Assembly (NCBI GenBank): GCA_028287785.1
Contig: JAQBOZ010000028.1
Span: 186,001-250,000, forward strand
Direction: 5' to 3'
DNA length: 64,000 bases
Origin: Chlorobiota bacterium
Lineage (GTDB): Bacteria; Bacteroidota; Ignavibacteria; OLB7
Shown here: piece by piece, positions 34,288-43,030 of the stretch
Numbering within the stretch: the first letter of the stretch is position 1
Layout of the letters: every line of letters begins with the position of its first letter
The notes under the pieces: model-generated
Told to the model about the DNA's origin: nothing
Seen by the model: only the letters and a program-made list of their open reading frames with translations
Databases searched by the model: none
Made by a program: the position numbers and the translations under genes

Positions 34288-35484
34288 ATGATCCCCGAAC
34301 TACGACGGCACTTCAACGGCATCTTCACCGAGCGGCGCTATCGGAATTTCCTTGCGCGGCTGGACCATCGATGCCGGACGGAGATCGGTTTTCGCGTGGC
34401 GGAGACCCCCTGCTTCGTGCCGCGCTATATCCAGCGGCAGTGCGAGGAGGCGGCCATCGAGCTTGCCGTTCAGGCGCACAACCCGGACTATCTCCGCCGC
34501 TCCGATGCCACCCTGCGCCCGGAGTATACCGTCGCCAACCAGACCGATCGCTCCACCTTCCTCACCGTCGATTTCGCGATGACCCCCGGCCCGGACGGCA
34601 CATTCATCCCGAAGCTGATCGAGATGCAGGGCTTCCCGTCGCTGATGGGCTTCCAGCTCTGTTTCGCGGAGCTGATGCAGGAGCACTACGCCCTGCCGCC
34701 GGAGCTGCGGACCATCAACGGCGGCTACTCCCGTTCGGAATATCTCGACATCCTCCATCGCGCCATCGTGGCCGATGAGGACCCGGAGAACGTTGTCCTG
34801 CTGGAGCTGGACCCGTGGAACCAGAAGACCGTTCCGGACTTCCACGCAACCGCCGATCTGCTCGGCATCGCCGTTGCCGATATCCGCGACGTGCGGAAGA
34901 TCGGCGCAAAGCTCCACTATCCACGCCCCGATGGAACGCTGGTCCCGATCAACCGCATCTACAACCGCGCGATCGTCGATGAGCTTCAGCGACGGAAGAT
35001 CGAGATCCCCTTCAACTGGCACGATGATCTCGATGTGGCCTGGGCCGGCCACCCCAACTGGTACTTCCGCATCAGCAAGTTCACGCTCCCCTTCCTCGAT
35101 CATCCCACCGTCCCGAAGGCAACGTTCCTCCACGAGATACGGGAGCTGCCGGATGATCTCCAGAACTACGTCCTGAAGCCGCTCTACTCCTTTGCCGGCG
35201 TCGGCGTTGTGGTGGGGCCCACGCGGGAGGAGATCGAGAGGATTCCGATGGAGGAGCGGGATGGATATCTTCTTCAGGAGCGGATCGACTATGCCGACGC
35301 CATCCAGACGCCGGTCGGCGGAACCAAGGCGGAAATACGATTCATGCTGATCTGGCTCCCCGGCGAGCCGAAGCCGCGCCCGGTGATGGGCCTGGTCCGG
35401 ATGGGACGGGGAGTGATGATGGGGGTCGATTTCAACCGGAGCAACACCTGGATCGGGGCGGGATGCAATCTGTTCGAGGGGTGA
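34288..35484 (+). CDS. Conserved protein, possible ATP-grasp fold
   Basis: 398 aa, soluble, no signal. It is not a family I can name. The C-terminal third (NYVLKPLYSFAGVGVVVGP, YLLQERIDYADAI, KAEIRFMLIWLPG, then MGLVRMGRGVMMGVDFN) has the spacing of ATP-grasp enzymes. A Lys sits before a Gly-rich loop, a Gln-Glu hinge follows, and basic and acidic residues come on later strands. The N-terminal part (FIPKLIEMQGFPSLMGFQ, VVLLELDPWNQKTVPDF) resembles the pre-ATP-grasp half of glutathionylspermidine-synthase-like proteins. A ligase joining an amine or amino acid to a carboxylate is a guess. Confidence 0.6.
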   Translation: MIPELRRHFNGIFTERRYRNFLARLDHRCRTEIGFRVAETPCFVPRYIQRQCEEAAIELAVQAHNPDYLRRSDATLRPEYTVANQTDRSTFLTVDFAMTPGPDGTFIPKLIEMQGFPSLMGFQLCFAELMQEHYALPPELRTINGGYSRSEYLDILHRAIVADEDPENVVLLELDPWNQKTVPDFHATADLLGIAVADIRDVRKIGAKLHYPRPDGTLVPINRIYNRAIVDELQRRKIEIPFNWHDDLDVAWAGHPNWYFRISKFTLPFLDHPTVPKATFLHEIRELPDDLQNYVLKPLYSFAGVGVVVGPTREEIERIPMEERDGYLLQERIDYADAIQTPVGGTKAEIRFMLIWLPGEPKPRPVMGLVRMGRGVMMGVDFNRSNTWIGAGCNLFEG

Positions 35485-35546
35485 TGACCGGAGATTTCCT
35501 GTTGGGGGATTCGTCAATTTCCCCTCCTTTTCCTATTTCCGACGCA

Positions 35547-36002
35547 ATGACCGCTGAGAACCCCGATACGCCGGACGCCCCCCGCCGCAACGCCATCACC
35601 ATCCTCCTCTGGAGCGCGCTCGCGACCATTGCCGCGCCGGTTGTCTATGTCGCCGGCAGGTTTATCAGGCCCCCCGCAGGCGGGCCGGCAACCGCCGTCG
35701 CCGGGACCGAGGCGGAGCTGGGAGCAACCCCCGCGCATATCCTCAAGGTGGGAAGCGCCGATGCCATCGTCATGCGCGACCCGAAGGGAGCGCTCTACGC
35801 ACTGAACCTCCGCTGCACCCACGCCGGCTGCAACGTCCACTGGAACCCCGCGAACGGCGGGTTTGCCTGCCCATGTCACGGAGGCCGGTTCGACCGGAAC
35901 GGCCAGGTGGTCAAGGGGCCGCCGCGCATGCCGCTCCGGCGGATGACCGTGACGCTGGACAACGGCGTCGTGATCGTCTCCGACAAACCTTCCGCCGAAT
36001 GA
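35547..36002 (+). CDS. Rieske 2Fe-2S protein of a cytochrome bc/b6f-type complex
   Basis: 151 aa from ATG 35547. One N-terminal helix (ITILLWSALATIAAPVVYVAG, about 17-37) anchors it in the inner membrane. Cluster ligands are C90 and H92 (CTHAGC) and C108 and H111 (CPCHGG), with C95 and C110 for the disulfide. It transfers electrons from quinol to a cytochrome c or similar carrier. Its TGA overlaps the ATG of the cytochrome b gene as ATGA, so the two are translationally coupled. No cytochrome c1/f gene follows. Confidence 0.92.
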   Translation: MTAENPDTPDAPRRNAITILLWSALATIAAPVVYVAGRFIRPPAGGPATAVAGTEAELGATPAHILKVGSADAIVMRDPKGALYALNLRCTHAGCNVHWNPANGGFACPCHGGRFDRNGQVVKGPPRMPLRRMTVTLDNGVVIVSDKPSAE

Positions 36003-37501
36003 TTCCATCCCCATCCAATCGGCCGCAGCCCGAGCCGGAAAACCCCGGATCGGGACCGCGTGAGGGGCATCATCCTCTCATGGAGCTGCGCGGGTGGCTG
36101 GCGCGGAAGCATGTTCCGGAGCATCGTCATTCGCTCTGGTACTACTTCGGCGGGCTGACCCTCTTCCTTCTGGCGCTGATGGTTGCCAGCGGCCTTCTCC
36201 TGACGCTCTACTACGAGCCGAGCGCCGCCCCCGCCGTCACCTCCGATGGAACGCCCCTGGCGGCCGCGCGCGTGCTGAAGGGGCTGGACTGGGGGGAACA
36301 TCACTATGTGGCGGGCGATGTGATAGCGCTGCCGCTGAACGCCCGCACCGGTGAGATCATCGTTCCGGCCGGGATGAAGGGGGCGGTGGAGACGGTGAAG
36401 GATGGGATCACCGGCGGCGTGATACGGCCAAGCGCCGCGTGGGTGAGCGTCGAGGGGACGATCATGCGCGATGTCGAGTTCGGGCCGCTGGTCCGGTCGG
36501 TGCATGTCTACTCGGCAAACCTGCTGATTGCGACGCTGCTGATCCATATGTTCAGCGCCTTTTTCCTCCGCGCCTACCGGCGCCCGCGCGGGCTGATGTG
36601 GGTTACCGGCTTTATCCTTCTGGGGCTGATCCTCGGCTTTGCGTTTACCGGCTATCTCCTCCCCTGGAACACCCTTGCCTATTTCGCCACGCGCATCGGC
36701 GTAAGCCTGCCGGAATCCTCGATGCCGGGGATCGGGCCGGCCGCCGCAAACGCGCTCCGGGGGGGAACGGACGTGGGCGACGCCACGCTGACGCGGATGT
36801 ATTCCGCGCACGTCGTGGCCCTTCCGATGGCTGCCATCCTGTTTGTGATTCTCCATCTCCTCTTCCTTCAGATATTCGGGCTCTCCATCCCGATCGGCGC
36901 GCGGCGGCGCGGCGGGAGGGGACTGGCCGCATCGCTCGGCGGGATCGCGGCGGCGGTGCTGATTGCATGGCCCATCGCGATGGGGACGTTCGATCCGCTC
37001 GCCCCCCCGGTGCTTGCGGCATTCGTGGTCCTTCCGGTGGTCATCGCCTATCTTCTCAGCGGGATGGCCGCGCCGGCGGTGGAGAGCCCCGACGGAACAT
37101 CACTGGGATCGATCCCCTTCTATTCCAATTTCATCTACCGCGATCTGCTCTGCTGGCTTGTGGCCTTCGGCATCATCGTCACCCTCGCGATCGCCGTTCC
37201 GTGGCGCGGGCAGAACCCCGGCTCCATGCCGGTCGATCTGACAAGGCCGCTCGCGACGCCGCCGGGAATCCACCCGGAATGGTACTTCATGTTCGCGTTC
37301 CAACTGCTCCGCGCGGTCCCCGGAACGCTTGCGGTGATCTGCCTGATCCTGCTGGGCGCCGGGATTCTGGCCGTTCCCCTGCTCGACCGCCGCGCGGCGC
37401 GTGGTGAGCGGAGCACCGCGATGACGGTGCTGGGGATCGCAGTCGCGGTGGGGCTGGCGGGGTTGACGGTCTGGGGCTATCTATCGCTGGCAACCGGATA
37501 A
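35999..37501 (+). CDS. Cytochrome b subunit of a quinol-oxidising complex, with large loop insertion
   Basis: 500 aa inner-membrane protein. Haem-ligand His pairs are H169/H183 and H271/H286. The 14-residue spacing in the second pair is that of cytochrome b6 rather than mitochondrial b. A subunit-IV-like C-terminal half with HPEWYFMFAFQLLR (the PEWY quinone motif) is fused on, as in bacterial cytochrome b. The first helix (about 50-71) is followed by roughly 75 extra residues (about 76-150, including HHYVAGDVIALPLNARTG) before VEGTIMRDVEFGPLVRSVH, where ordinary cytochromes b have a short loop. That insert should face the periplasm. It is translationally coupled to the Rieske gene. Confidence 0.92.
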   Translation: MIPSPSNRPQPEPENPGSGPREGHHPLMELRGWLARKHVPEHRHSLWYYFGGLTLFLLALMVASGLLLTLYYEPSAAPAVTSDGTPLAAARVLKGLDWGEHHYVAGDVIALPLNARTGEIIVPAGMKGAVETVKDGITGGVIRPSAAWVSVEGTIMRDVEFGPLVRSVHVYSANLLIATLLIHMFSAFFLRAYRRPRGLMWVTGFILLGLILGFAFTGYLLPWNTLAYFATRIGVSLPESSMPGIGPAAANALRGGTDVGDATLTRMYSAHVVALPMAAILFVILHLLFLQIFGLSIPIGARRRGGRGLAASLGGIAAAVLIAWPIAMGTFDPLAPPVLAAFVVLPVVIAYLLSGMAAPAVESPDGTSLGSIPFYSNFIYRDLLCWLVAFGIIVTLAIAVPWRGQNPGSMPVDLTRPLATPPGIHPEWYFMFAFQLLRAVPGTLAVICLILLGAGILAVPLLDRRAARGERSTAMTVLGIAVAVGLAGLTVWGYLSLATG

Positions 37502-37683
37502 GGGGATGGCAGCCGTCACATTTGCCGACGGCCGCCGTAGGGTCGGGGCCGGAAGGGGAACGCATCGTGGTTCCACCCGGTTATCATCGGGGTCCTCGAA
37601 GAATTCAACCAATGTCCCGGCGCGGGCACGGTTCAGATGCCGGCGGCCCGTACCGCAACGAATGTTAATGGAGATCATCGACA

Positions 37684-38799
37684 GTGGAGAAAACAGCAGC
37701 GGATGGGGAAAAGCGCCCATCGAAGGGATCGAAATGGAAGCGGCGGACATTTCTCGGCGCGCTTGGAGCGGTCGGGGTATTCGGCGGAGCAGTTACCTCC
37801 TTCGGCTATAAGTTTTCGGTCGCGCCGTATCGCGGGCCTGTCTCCGATCACTTCAACGGCGAGAAGTTCTTCAACCCCGGCGGCGAGGGTCCGCATGGCC
37901 TTGTCGATCTGATGAAATGGATTCTCAACCGGGATATCGGCCCGTGGAAGGAATTCACCGACGCGCCGCCGGGAGCGCCGCCGCCGAAGCGGGTGGCAAA
38001 GGGGGATCTCCGCGTCACCTTCGTCAACCACTCCTCCGTGCTGATTCAGATGGACGGAATAAACATCCTGACCGATCCCGTCTGGTCTGAACGGATCAGC
38101 CCCGTCTCCTTCACCGGGCCCAGACGGCATCGCCCCGTCGGCATCCGTTTCCAGGATCTGCCGCCGATCGATATCATCCTTCTCTCCCACAATCATTACG
38201 ATCATCTGGACGCCCCCACGATGACGCGGCTGGCGGCAACGCACAGGCCGCGCGTCTATACGGCGCTCGGCAACAGCGCCTTTCTGAACACGATCGATGT
38301 TCCGAACGCCACCGACATGGACTGGTGGGACGCGATCGATCTGGGCGGGGGGATGCGCCTGACCTGCATGCCGGCGCGGCATTTCTCCAACCGGGGAACG
38401 TTCGACCGCGATACGACGCTCTGGTGCGGGTTCATGCTGGAAGGCCCGGCCGGACAGGTCTACTTTGCCGGCGACAGCGGCACGGGGCCGCACTTCGAGG
38501 AGATCGGCAGGCGATTTCCATCGATACGGCTTGCGCTTCTGCCCATCGGCGCCTACCGTCCCCGCTGGTTCATGTCCCCCGTCCACATGGGGCCCGATGA
38601 CGCGGTTCGCGTCCATCGGACGCTGAAGGCATCGCGGAGCATGGGGATTCACTTCGGCACATTTGCCCAGGCCGACGATGGCGAGACGGAACCGGTGGAG
38701 CTGATGAACGCGACGCTCGATACGCTCGGCATCCCGCGCGACCGATTCAGGGCGCTGGAGAATGGCGAGGGCTGGGACGTTCCGCCGTTCTCCGCCTGA
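37684..38799 (+). CDS. Metallo-beta-lactamase-fold hydrolase (NAPE-PLD/UlaG-like)
   Basis: 371 aa from GTG 37684. The N-terminus (KWKRRTFLGALGAVGVFGGAV) looks like a Tat-type or membrane-anchor signal. The core has VTFVNHSSVLIQMDGINILTD, the metal site LSHNHYDHLD, CMPARHFSNRG, YFAGDSGTGPHF and a final GIHFGTF, the pattern of the beta-lactamase-like group that includes NAPE phospholipase D. It probably cleaves a phosphodiester or ester in the envelope. The substrate is unknown. It has no close operon partner, with 182 nt separating it from cytochrome b. Confidence 0.88.
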   Translation: MEKTAADGEKRPSKGSKWKRRTFLGALGAVGVFGGAVTSFGYKFSVAPYRGPVSDHFNGEKFFNPGGEGPHGLVDLMKWILNRDIGPWKEFTDAPPGAPPPKRVAKGDLRVTFVNHSSVLIQMDGINILTDPVWSERISPVSFTGPRRHRPVGIRFQDLPPIDIILLSHNHYDHLDAPTMTRLAATHRPRVYTALGNSAFLNTIDVPNATDMDWWDAIDLGGGMRLTCMPARHFSNRGTFDRDTTLWCGFMLEGPAGQVYFAGDSGTGPHFEEIGRRFPSIRLALLPIGAYRPRWFMSPVHMGPDDAVRVHRTLKASRSMGIHFGTFAQADDGETEPVELMNATLDTLGIPRDRFRALENGEGWDVPPFSA

Positions 38800-38891
38800 C
38801 GCCAATGGTGGCGGCAGCTCCGCCGCATGCTCGCCGCTCATTCCGATGCCGGCACTGTCCGGCCGATCGTCAACAATTCTGGAGAGATAGC

Positions 38892-39431
38892 ATGGCAACG
38901 CCAGCAACCATATGTGAACGCTTTGAGCGGGTCGCCACGGTCTGGATCAACGCGCTCGACCGCTACACGCCGGACCAGCTCACCGCCACGCCGGCGGATG
39001 GCGGATGGTCGATGGGCCAGCTCTACAACCATCTGATTCAGACCGCGCTACACATGCAGTTCAGGGAGATCGATGCATGCCTGAACGGAACCGGAACCAC
39101 CGAAGGGAGCAAGACATTTCCGGGTCGGCTGGCATTTGCTCTTGGGAGCATTCCACCGATAAGGATCAAGGTGCCGCCATCGCGCGAGTACACTCCCGAG
39201 CAGAGATCGGACGTCGATGGGCTGAAGCGGGAGATGCGCGGGCTGATCGACCAGATGCGTCTGGTGGCGGGAAAGCTGGAGAAGGCGGGCGCCGCGGCCG
39301 GAAAAGCCAGACGGAAACATCAGGCGCTGGGGATGTTGAACGCAACCGAGTGGTACAGGCTGGTGGAGATGCACCACCGGCATCATCTCCGGCAGAAGCG
39401 ACGGCTGGACGCGTTCCTGGGGTTGAAGTAG
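38892..39431 (+). CDS. DinB-family four-helix-bundle protein
   Basis: 179 aa from ATG 38892, with GGAGAG six to eight bases upstream; upstream in-frame codons are not needed. DinB/YfiT-like proteins are metal-binding helical bundles, some acting as thiol transferases. Metal-binding His candidates are in MGQLYNHLIQTALHM and VEMHHRHHLRQKRRLD. The central helix (KREMRGLIDQMRLVAGKLEKAG) is long and charged. It is preceded 92 nt by the MBL-fold gene and followed by the DUF1223 gene. Substrate unknown. Confidence 0.85.
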   Translation: MATPATICERFERVATVWINALDRYTPDQLTATPADGGWSMGQLYNHLIQTALHMQFREIDACLNGTGTTEGSKTFPGRLAFALGSIPPIRIKVPPSREYTPEQRSDVDGLKREMRGLIDQMRLVAGKLEKAGAAAGKARRKHQALGMLNATEWYRLVEMHHRHHLRQKRRLDAFLGLK

Positions 39432-39479
39432 CGCCCACGGTCTCACCGATATATCGCTGGACAATTTCATGGGGAGCGG

Positions 39480-40292
39480 ATGATGGCCGGACGTGGATCG
39501 ATCCTTCTGATGGCGCTGGCCCTCGGCGCCTGTGCCGGACGCGCAACGCCGGCCGATATGCCCAGGCTATCGCCCGATGCTCCGCCGATCGTGAAAACGG
39601 GCGCGGCGGCCGCCGCGCCGGTCGCCGTGGTTGAGCTATTTACCTCGGAGGGCTGTTCCAGCTGCCCCCCGGCCGACAGGCTTCTCAGCGCCATCACCGA
39701 TGAAGCGCGGCAGGATGGCAGAAGGATTTTTCCGCTCTCCTTCCACGTCGATTACTGGAACAAGCTGGGCTGGCGCGATCCCTTCAGCGATGCCGCCTAC
39801 AGCAGCCGCCAGAACGACTACGTGCGCGCGCTCGGCATTGATGGGGCCTACACGCCGCAGATGATCGTCAACGGGCGCGCGGAGTTCATCGGCTCCGACG
39901 CAACCACGGCCCGCGCAAGGATCGCCGATGCGCTGGCGATGCCGGTGGAGGCGGAGATCAGGCTGAATGCCACGCTGGACACGGCGGCGAAAACCGTGAC
40001 GGTTCGCTATGAAGTGACCGGAGCGCGCCCCGGAGAGGCGCTGAATCTGGCGTTGACCGAGCGGGATCTGAACGTGGAGGTGGCACGCGGCGAGAACGGC
40101 GGGCGGAAGCTCCATCACGACAATGTGGTCCGCGCATTTGCCACAATCCGGATCGGGGAGGATGGGCATGGCACCGCGATGCTGCCGGCCGGCGCGCTGG
40201 AACAGCCCGGAAAGAGCGCGGTGGTTGCCTACGTGCAGAACCCGGAGACGATGCGGATCACCGGAGGCGGGATGACAGGGCTGGCGAAATAA
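39480..40292 (+). CDS. DUF1223 thioredoxin-fold lipoprotein
   Basis: 270 aa. The signal MMAGRGSILLMALALGAC fits a lipobox (ALGAC). The DUF1223 domain starts with VAVVELFTSEGCSSCPPADRLL, whose CSSC pair sits where thioredoxin has its redox cysteines. FHVDYWNKLGWRDPFSDAAYSSRQNDY and YTPQMIVNGRAEFIGS are the family hallmarks. The C-terminal half is a beta-sandwich. Role unknown, presumably a periplasmic redox protein. The ribosome site GGGGAGCGG precedes two consecutive ATG codons. Confidence 0.9.
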   Translation: MMAGRGSILLMALALGACAGRATPADMPRLSPDAPPIVKTGAAAAAPVAVVELFTSEGCSSCPPADRLLSAITDEARQDGRRIFPLSFHVDYWNKLGWRDPFSDAAYSSRQNDYVRALGIDGAYTPQMIVNGRAEFIGSDATTARARIADALAMPVEAEIRLNATLDTAAKTVTVRYEVTGARPGEALNLALTERDLNVEVARGENGGRKLHHDNVVRAFATIRIGEDGHGTAMLPAGALEQPGKSAVVAYVQNPETMRITGGGMTGLAK

Positions 40293-40334
40293 CGGCCCGC
40301 CCGGTGTGGAATATATCGCCCGGCGCCGACGATC

Positions 40335-41243
40335 TCAGAAATGAATTCCATACCAGACGAGCCCCGGATAGATTCTGACGGCGGGGGCGGGGAGATGATA
40401 GAAATTCAGATTGTGCCTGATGAATTTCCAGAACGCGCCGTCGCCGGGGAGCGCTTCCAGATTCCAGTCGAGCGATAGATAGAACTCGTGATTGCCGCCG
40501 CCGAGATGATCCAGGTTCCGGACGCTGTGGCCGATTGCCACGTTGAAGAGCGCCGGTATATCATCCCGCAGGCTCTCCGGCAACAACCCATGCACATCGA
40601 TGCTGAGCCAGTGATAGGCGCTCTCGTAATCGTCGATGATGGCGTGGTATTGGCCGGCACGGTAGCTCTCGGAAGGATAAAAGGACATCTTGAAATTGAA
40701 GTGGCGGAGAGCCGGAAGGTAATGCTGCGCCACCGGGTATGCCGCGCCGAGAATATCGGCGGTAAAATCGCCCCAACTGAAGCCCCACTCCTTCGAGAAC
40801 CCATCTCTGACCTCGATATAGGTCTGGTAGGCAAGCCCCATCCCCGATGCCAGCCAGAGGCTGGTTGTGGTATCGACATCGCTCCAGATCAACTCCTGGC
40901 GGCAGATATCGGACGCCAGGTAGGGAAAGAAGAAATGCCCAAGCTTGTCGGCGCCGAGAGCATAGCTCCAGTCATGATCCCACTCGAAATGGAACGGGCT
41001 TCGCGTCCCCTTCCACCAGAGATGTGAAAGCACCGCATGCCCGTAGATAAACCCTCCCGCGGTGATGCCGCCGATCACCGCCAGCTTCACGGCATCCGGT
41101 CGCACCGTGTCCGGCGGGGCTGAAGTTCCCTCCGTTCCCGTGTTCGCGGCGGTTTGCGCGCCGAGACGGGACACCGCCAGCAGCGCAATCATCAGGATCA
41201 GACACGGATGGAGCATGCTCATATCGCCTGTGGAATATTCCAT
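40335..41243 (-). CDS. DUF2279 family protein, copy 1
   Basis: 302 aa from ATG 41243 (GGAGG about six bases upstream), with signal peptide to SRLGAQ. The domain has WDHDWSYALGADKLGHFFFPYLASDICR, GMGLAYQTYIEVRDGFSKEWGFSWGDF and LGAAYPVAQHY, and ends HLPAPAVRIYPGLVWYGIHF with a terminal aromatic. The same family is found again at 60995-62200. The aligned features DKxGHxF, QTxxEVxDGF, GFxWxD and HLPAPAxxxxP are shared. DUF2279 proteins are predicted outer-membrane or periplasmic lipoprotein-like; no biochemical function is known. Confidence 0.85.
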   Translation of the reverse strand: MEYSTGDMSMLHPCLILMIALLAVSRLGAQTAANTGTEGTSAPPDTVRPDAVKLAVIGGITAGGFIYGHAVLSHLWWKGTRSPFHFEWDHDWSYALGADKLGHFFFPYLASDICRQELIWSDVDTTTSLWLASGMGLAYQTYIEVRDGFSKEWGFSWGDFTADILGAAYPVAQHYLPALRHFNFKMSFYPSESYRAGQYHAIIDDYESAYHWLSIDVHGLLPESLRDDIPALFNVAIGHSVRNLDHLGGGNHEFYLSLDWNLEALPGDGAFWKFIRHNLNFYHLPAPAVRIYPGLVWYGIHF

Positions 41244-41448
41244 CGCCCGCCTCCGACCGTTCCGGCCGGCATGGGGCGCGTCGTATGCAGGGAAGATCAT
41301 CAAGAAGGCGATGGTGTGACACGGCGACGACTGCGGGATGGAATGGTGATGACGCGGAACGGGGCAATACGATCGATCAACGGCGGGGCGCCGTCAATTC
41401 CACACGTTCGGGGACTGCTCCCGGTTATCCCACGCCACCACGACAGGC

Positions 41449-42006
41449 TCATGGGCTGATATGGAGCGCCGGACCGTTCATCGCCTGATGGATATATCCC
41501 GCTCCCCCCGGAGAATGACGCTTTACGATTTCCGATTCCACGGGATAATATCGGGCGCTGTCGGCGATGTAGATCGAATCGATGAACGCGGCGGCGGTGA
41601 AATCGTACGGGCCGGCGGCCTCGCCGGAAAATCTTGGATGGGGCATGATATCCCAACGCTGTTCGAACGGCTGGTTCGCCGTAAACTCCGCGGGAATATA
41701 TTTCATATCCGATGTTCCGAACATCGTGATGGTATCGGCCACGGGCCACGCAAGTATCCAGCCGCCCCAGTTCACCTCCGCCTCCCCCTTCAACCCGATC
41801 ACTCCCTTTGCGGTAACGGTTGGAAGGCAGCGCATGGTGATTGTGGTGATATGGTCGATCGCCAGAGTTTCCGGCACCGCGGAGAGCGTCACCTCGGAAT
41901 TTTTGAACGCGGGCGCGGGGTCCGGCACCGCGTTGACGACGGAATTCCCGCACGCGGCGGAGGTGAGCATTATCGCAATGGAGCAGATCAACGTGAGGGA
42001 TTTCAT
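41449..42006 (-). CDS. Small lipoprotein of unknown function
   Basis: 185 aa from ATG 42006 (MKSLTLICSIAIMLTSAAC), with lipobox TSAAC. The mature region has SEVTLSAVPETLAIDHITTIT, GWILAWPVADTITMFGTSD and FTAAAFIDSIYIADSARYYPV, a beta-rich pattern without a known family. Longer in-frame sequence upstream lacks a ribosome site. The stop is 205 nt upstream, in the minus direction, of the DUF2279 gene start, so co-transcription is uncertain. Confidence 0.65.
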   Translation of the reverse strand: MKSLTLICSIAIMLTSAACGNSVVNAVPDPAPAFKNSEVTLSAVPETLAIDHITTITMRCLPTVTAKGVIGLKGEAEVNWGGWILAWPVADTITMFGTSDMKYIPAEFTANQPFEQRWDIMPHPRFSGEAAGPYDFTAAAFIDSIYIADSARYYPVESEIVKRHSPGGAGYIHQAMNGPALHISP

Positions 42007-42424
42007 AATTCGAATACTATGAACGAACAATGGAATACGCTGGAAAAGCCTCGGCCCGCGGGCAATTCCATTATCGGATCTATCATGGAGAAGGGTTGCC
42101 GGAGCCGATCGCTGGCTCACTGGAAAAGTGGATGAACTTACGCCGCGCGATGACAACCGCGCAAGCTGGATCGGGCGGGCTGGTTTACAGAAATCGTGCG
42201 GAAGAAAGGGTGATATTCTTTTCGGGGGTCCGGCGATTATTTCGGTGATGGCGTAGTTCATCGCGGGCTGACGATATGCCGCACAATTCCCGGCATTATT
42301 CATCATGATATTCATGACGATATCACGTTGAATAACGCGGCGATGTTTTTATGCGTGACGAAACTGTGGGAGATGTGGATGGTGCCGTAATGCCGGCGGA
42401 GGCTGTGGGTGGCGTTTTCCCGGT

Positions 42425-42453
42425 GGGAGCCGGCTCGCCCTGAGCCGGCTCCC
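42425..42453. other. Perfect 12-bp hairpin
   Basis: GGGAGCCGGCTC and GAGCCGGCTCCC enclose GCCCT, with no T tract on either side. It lies about 420 bp upstream of the small lipoprotein gene (minus) and is not tied to a gene end. Confidence 0.5.
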
Positions 42454-42706
42454 GTACCGTGATTATAATGTTACCAGGAATGCGTAGATAACAGGGGTCG
42501 CTATAATCCGACATTATCCGCTGGCAATTCCTGGTAACAACTGCCGGACCGCATCATCCCCTGAGGTCCTAGGGAATAAGCGATGTCGAGATCCGGCCGG
42601 TAGCAATTTGTTGTCAACCTTGTCAAATTCACCCGAGCGGCGATGCCCTAATCGATCTCGTTGAACTTTTACGAATGCAACTTACGGTGGTCGCGATGGC
42701 CTATCG

Positions 42707-42725
42707 CTACGTATTAAATACTTAG
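42707..42725. repeat. 7-5-7 inverted repeat CTACGTA-N5-TACKTAG, copy 1
   Basis: CTACGTA-TTAAA-TACTTAG. It has 16 of 19 positions identical to 43657-43675, and both share similar bases after it (..GGC.GCGGG). Together the two bracket about 930 bp without genes. A third copy lies upstream of the LuxR-type regulator at 45497-45515. Confidence 0.6.
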
Positions 42726-42767
42726 ACGGCGGCGGGCACTTATCCACGCGTTCCTTGCTGACAGGCT

Positions 42768-42800
42768 GTTGAATTACCTCCGGCGCTCGGATCGTTCAAC
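42768..42800. repeat. 33-bp dispersed repeat with GTTGAA/GTTCAAC ends, copy 1
   Basis: Begins GTTGAA and ends GTTCAAC, with a central TCCGGCGCTC identical to the copy at 63196-63228. 26 of 33 bases agree and both are exactly 33 bp. It sits 16 bp from the composite palindromic repeat. Confidence 0.55.
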
Positions 42801-42816
42801 GGCCATTAGATACAGC

Positions 42817-42871
42817 GTGCGCGGGGCGATGCCCCGCGCACCAGAGATTACGCCCCTCCGGGGCTTGGGAG
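42817..42871. repeat. Composite intergenic palindromic repeat, copy 2
   Basis: GTGCGCGGGGC-GAT-GCCCCGCGCAC (42817-42841), then after ten bases GCCCCTCCGGGGCTTGGGAG (42852-42871). This is the inverse-strand counterpart of 11376-11434, with a 20-base block identical. The following AACGCCG..GTTCAA motif also matches. Confidence 0.75.
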
Positions 42872-42872
42872 T

Positions 42873-43030
42873 GTTCTTCCGCTAACGCCGTGGATAACGT
42901 CGTTCAACCGTCTGATAATGACAGCCATGCGGGAAGCCGCACCGCAAATCAGCGTTCTTCCGCTAACGCCGTGGATAACGTCGTTCAACCGTCTGATAAT
43001 GGCAGCCATGCGGAAAGCCGCACCGCAAAT
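42873..43030. repeat. Two tandem copies of an 81-bp repeat
   Basis: Copies start at 42873 and 42954 (GTTCTTCCGCTAACGCCGTG) and end with ACCGCAAAT, differing at about two positions over 77 bases. Each contains the AACGCCG..GAT.ACGT.GTTCAA motif (42884-42908 and 42965-42989) that recurs at 11346-11363 (reverse) and 63432-63456. Confidence 0.85.
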
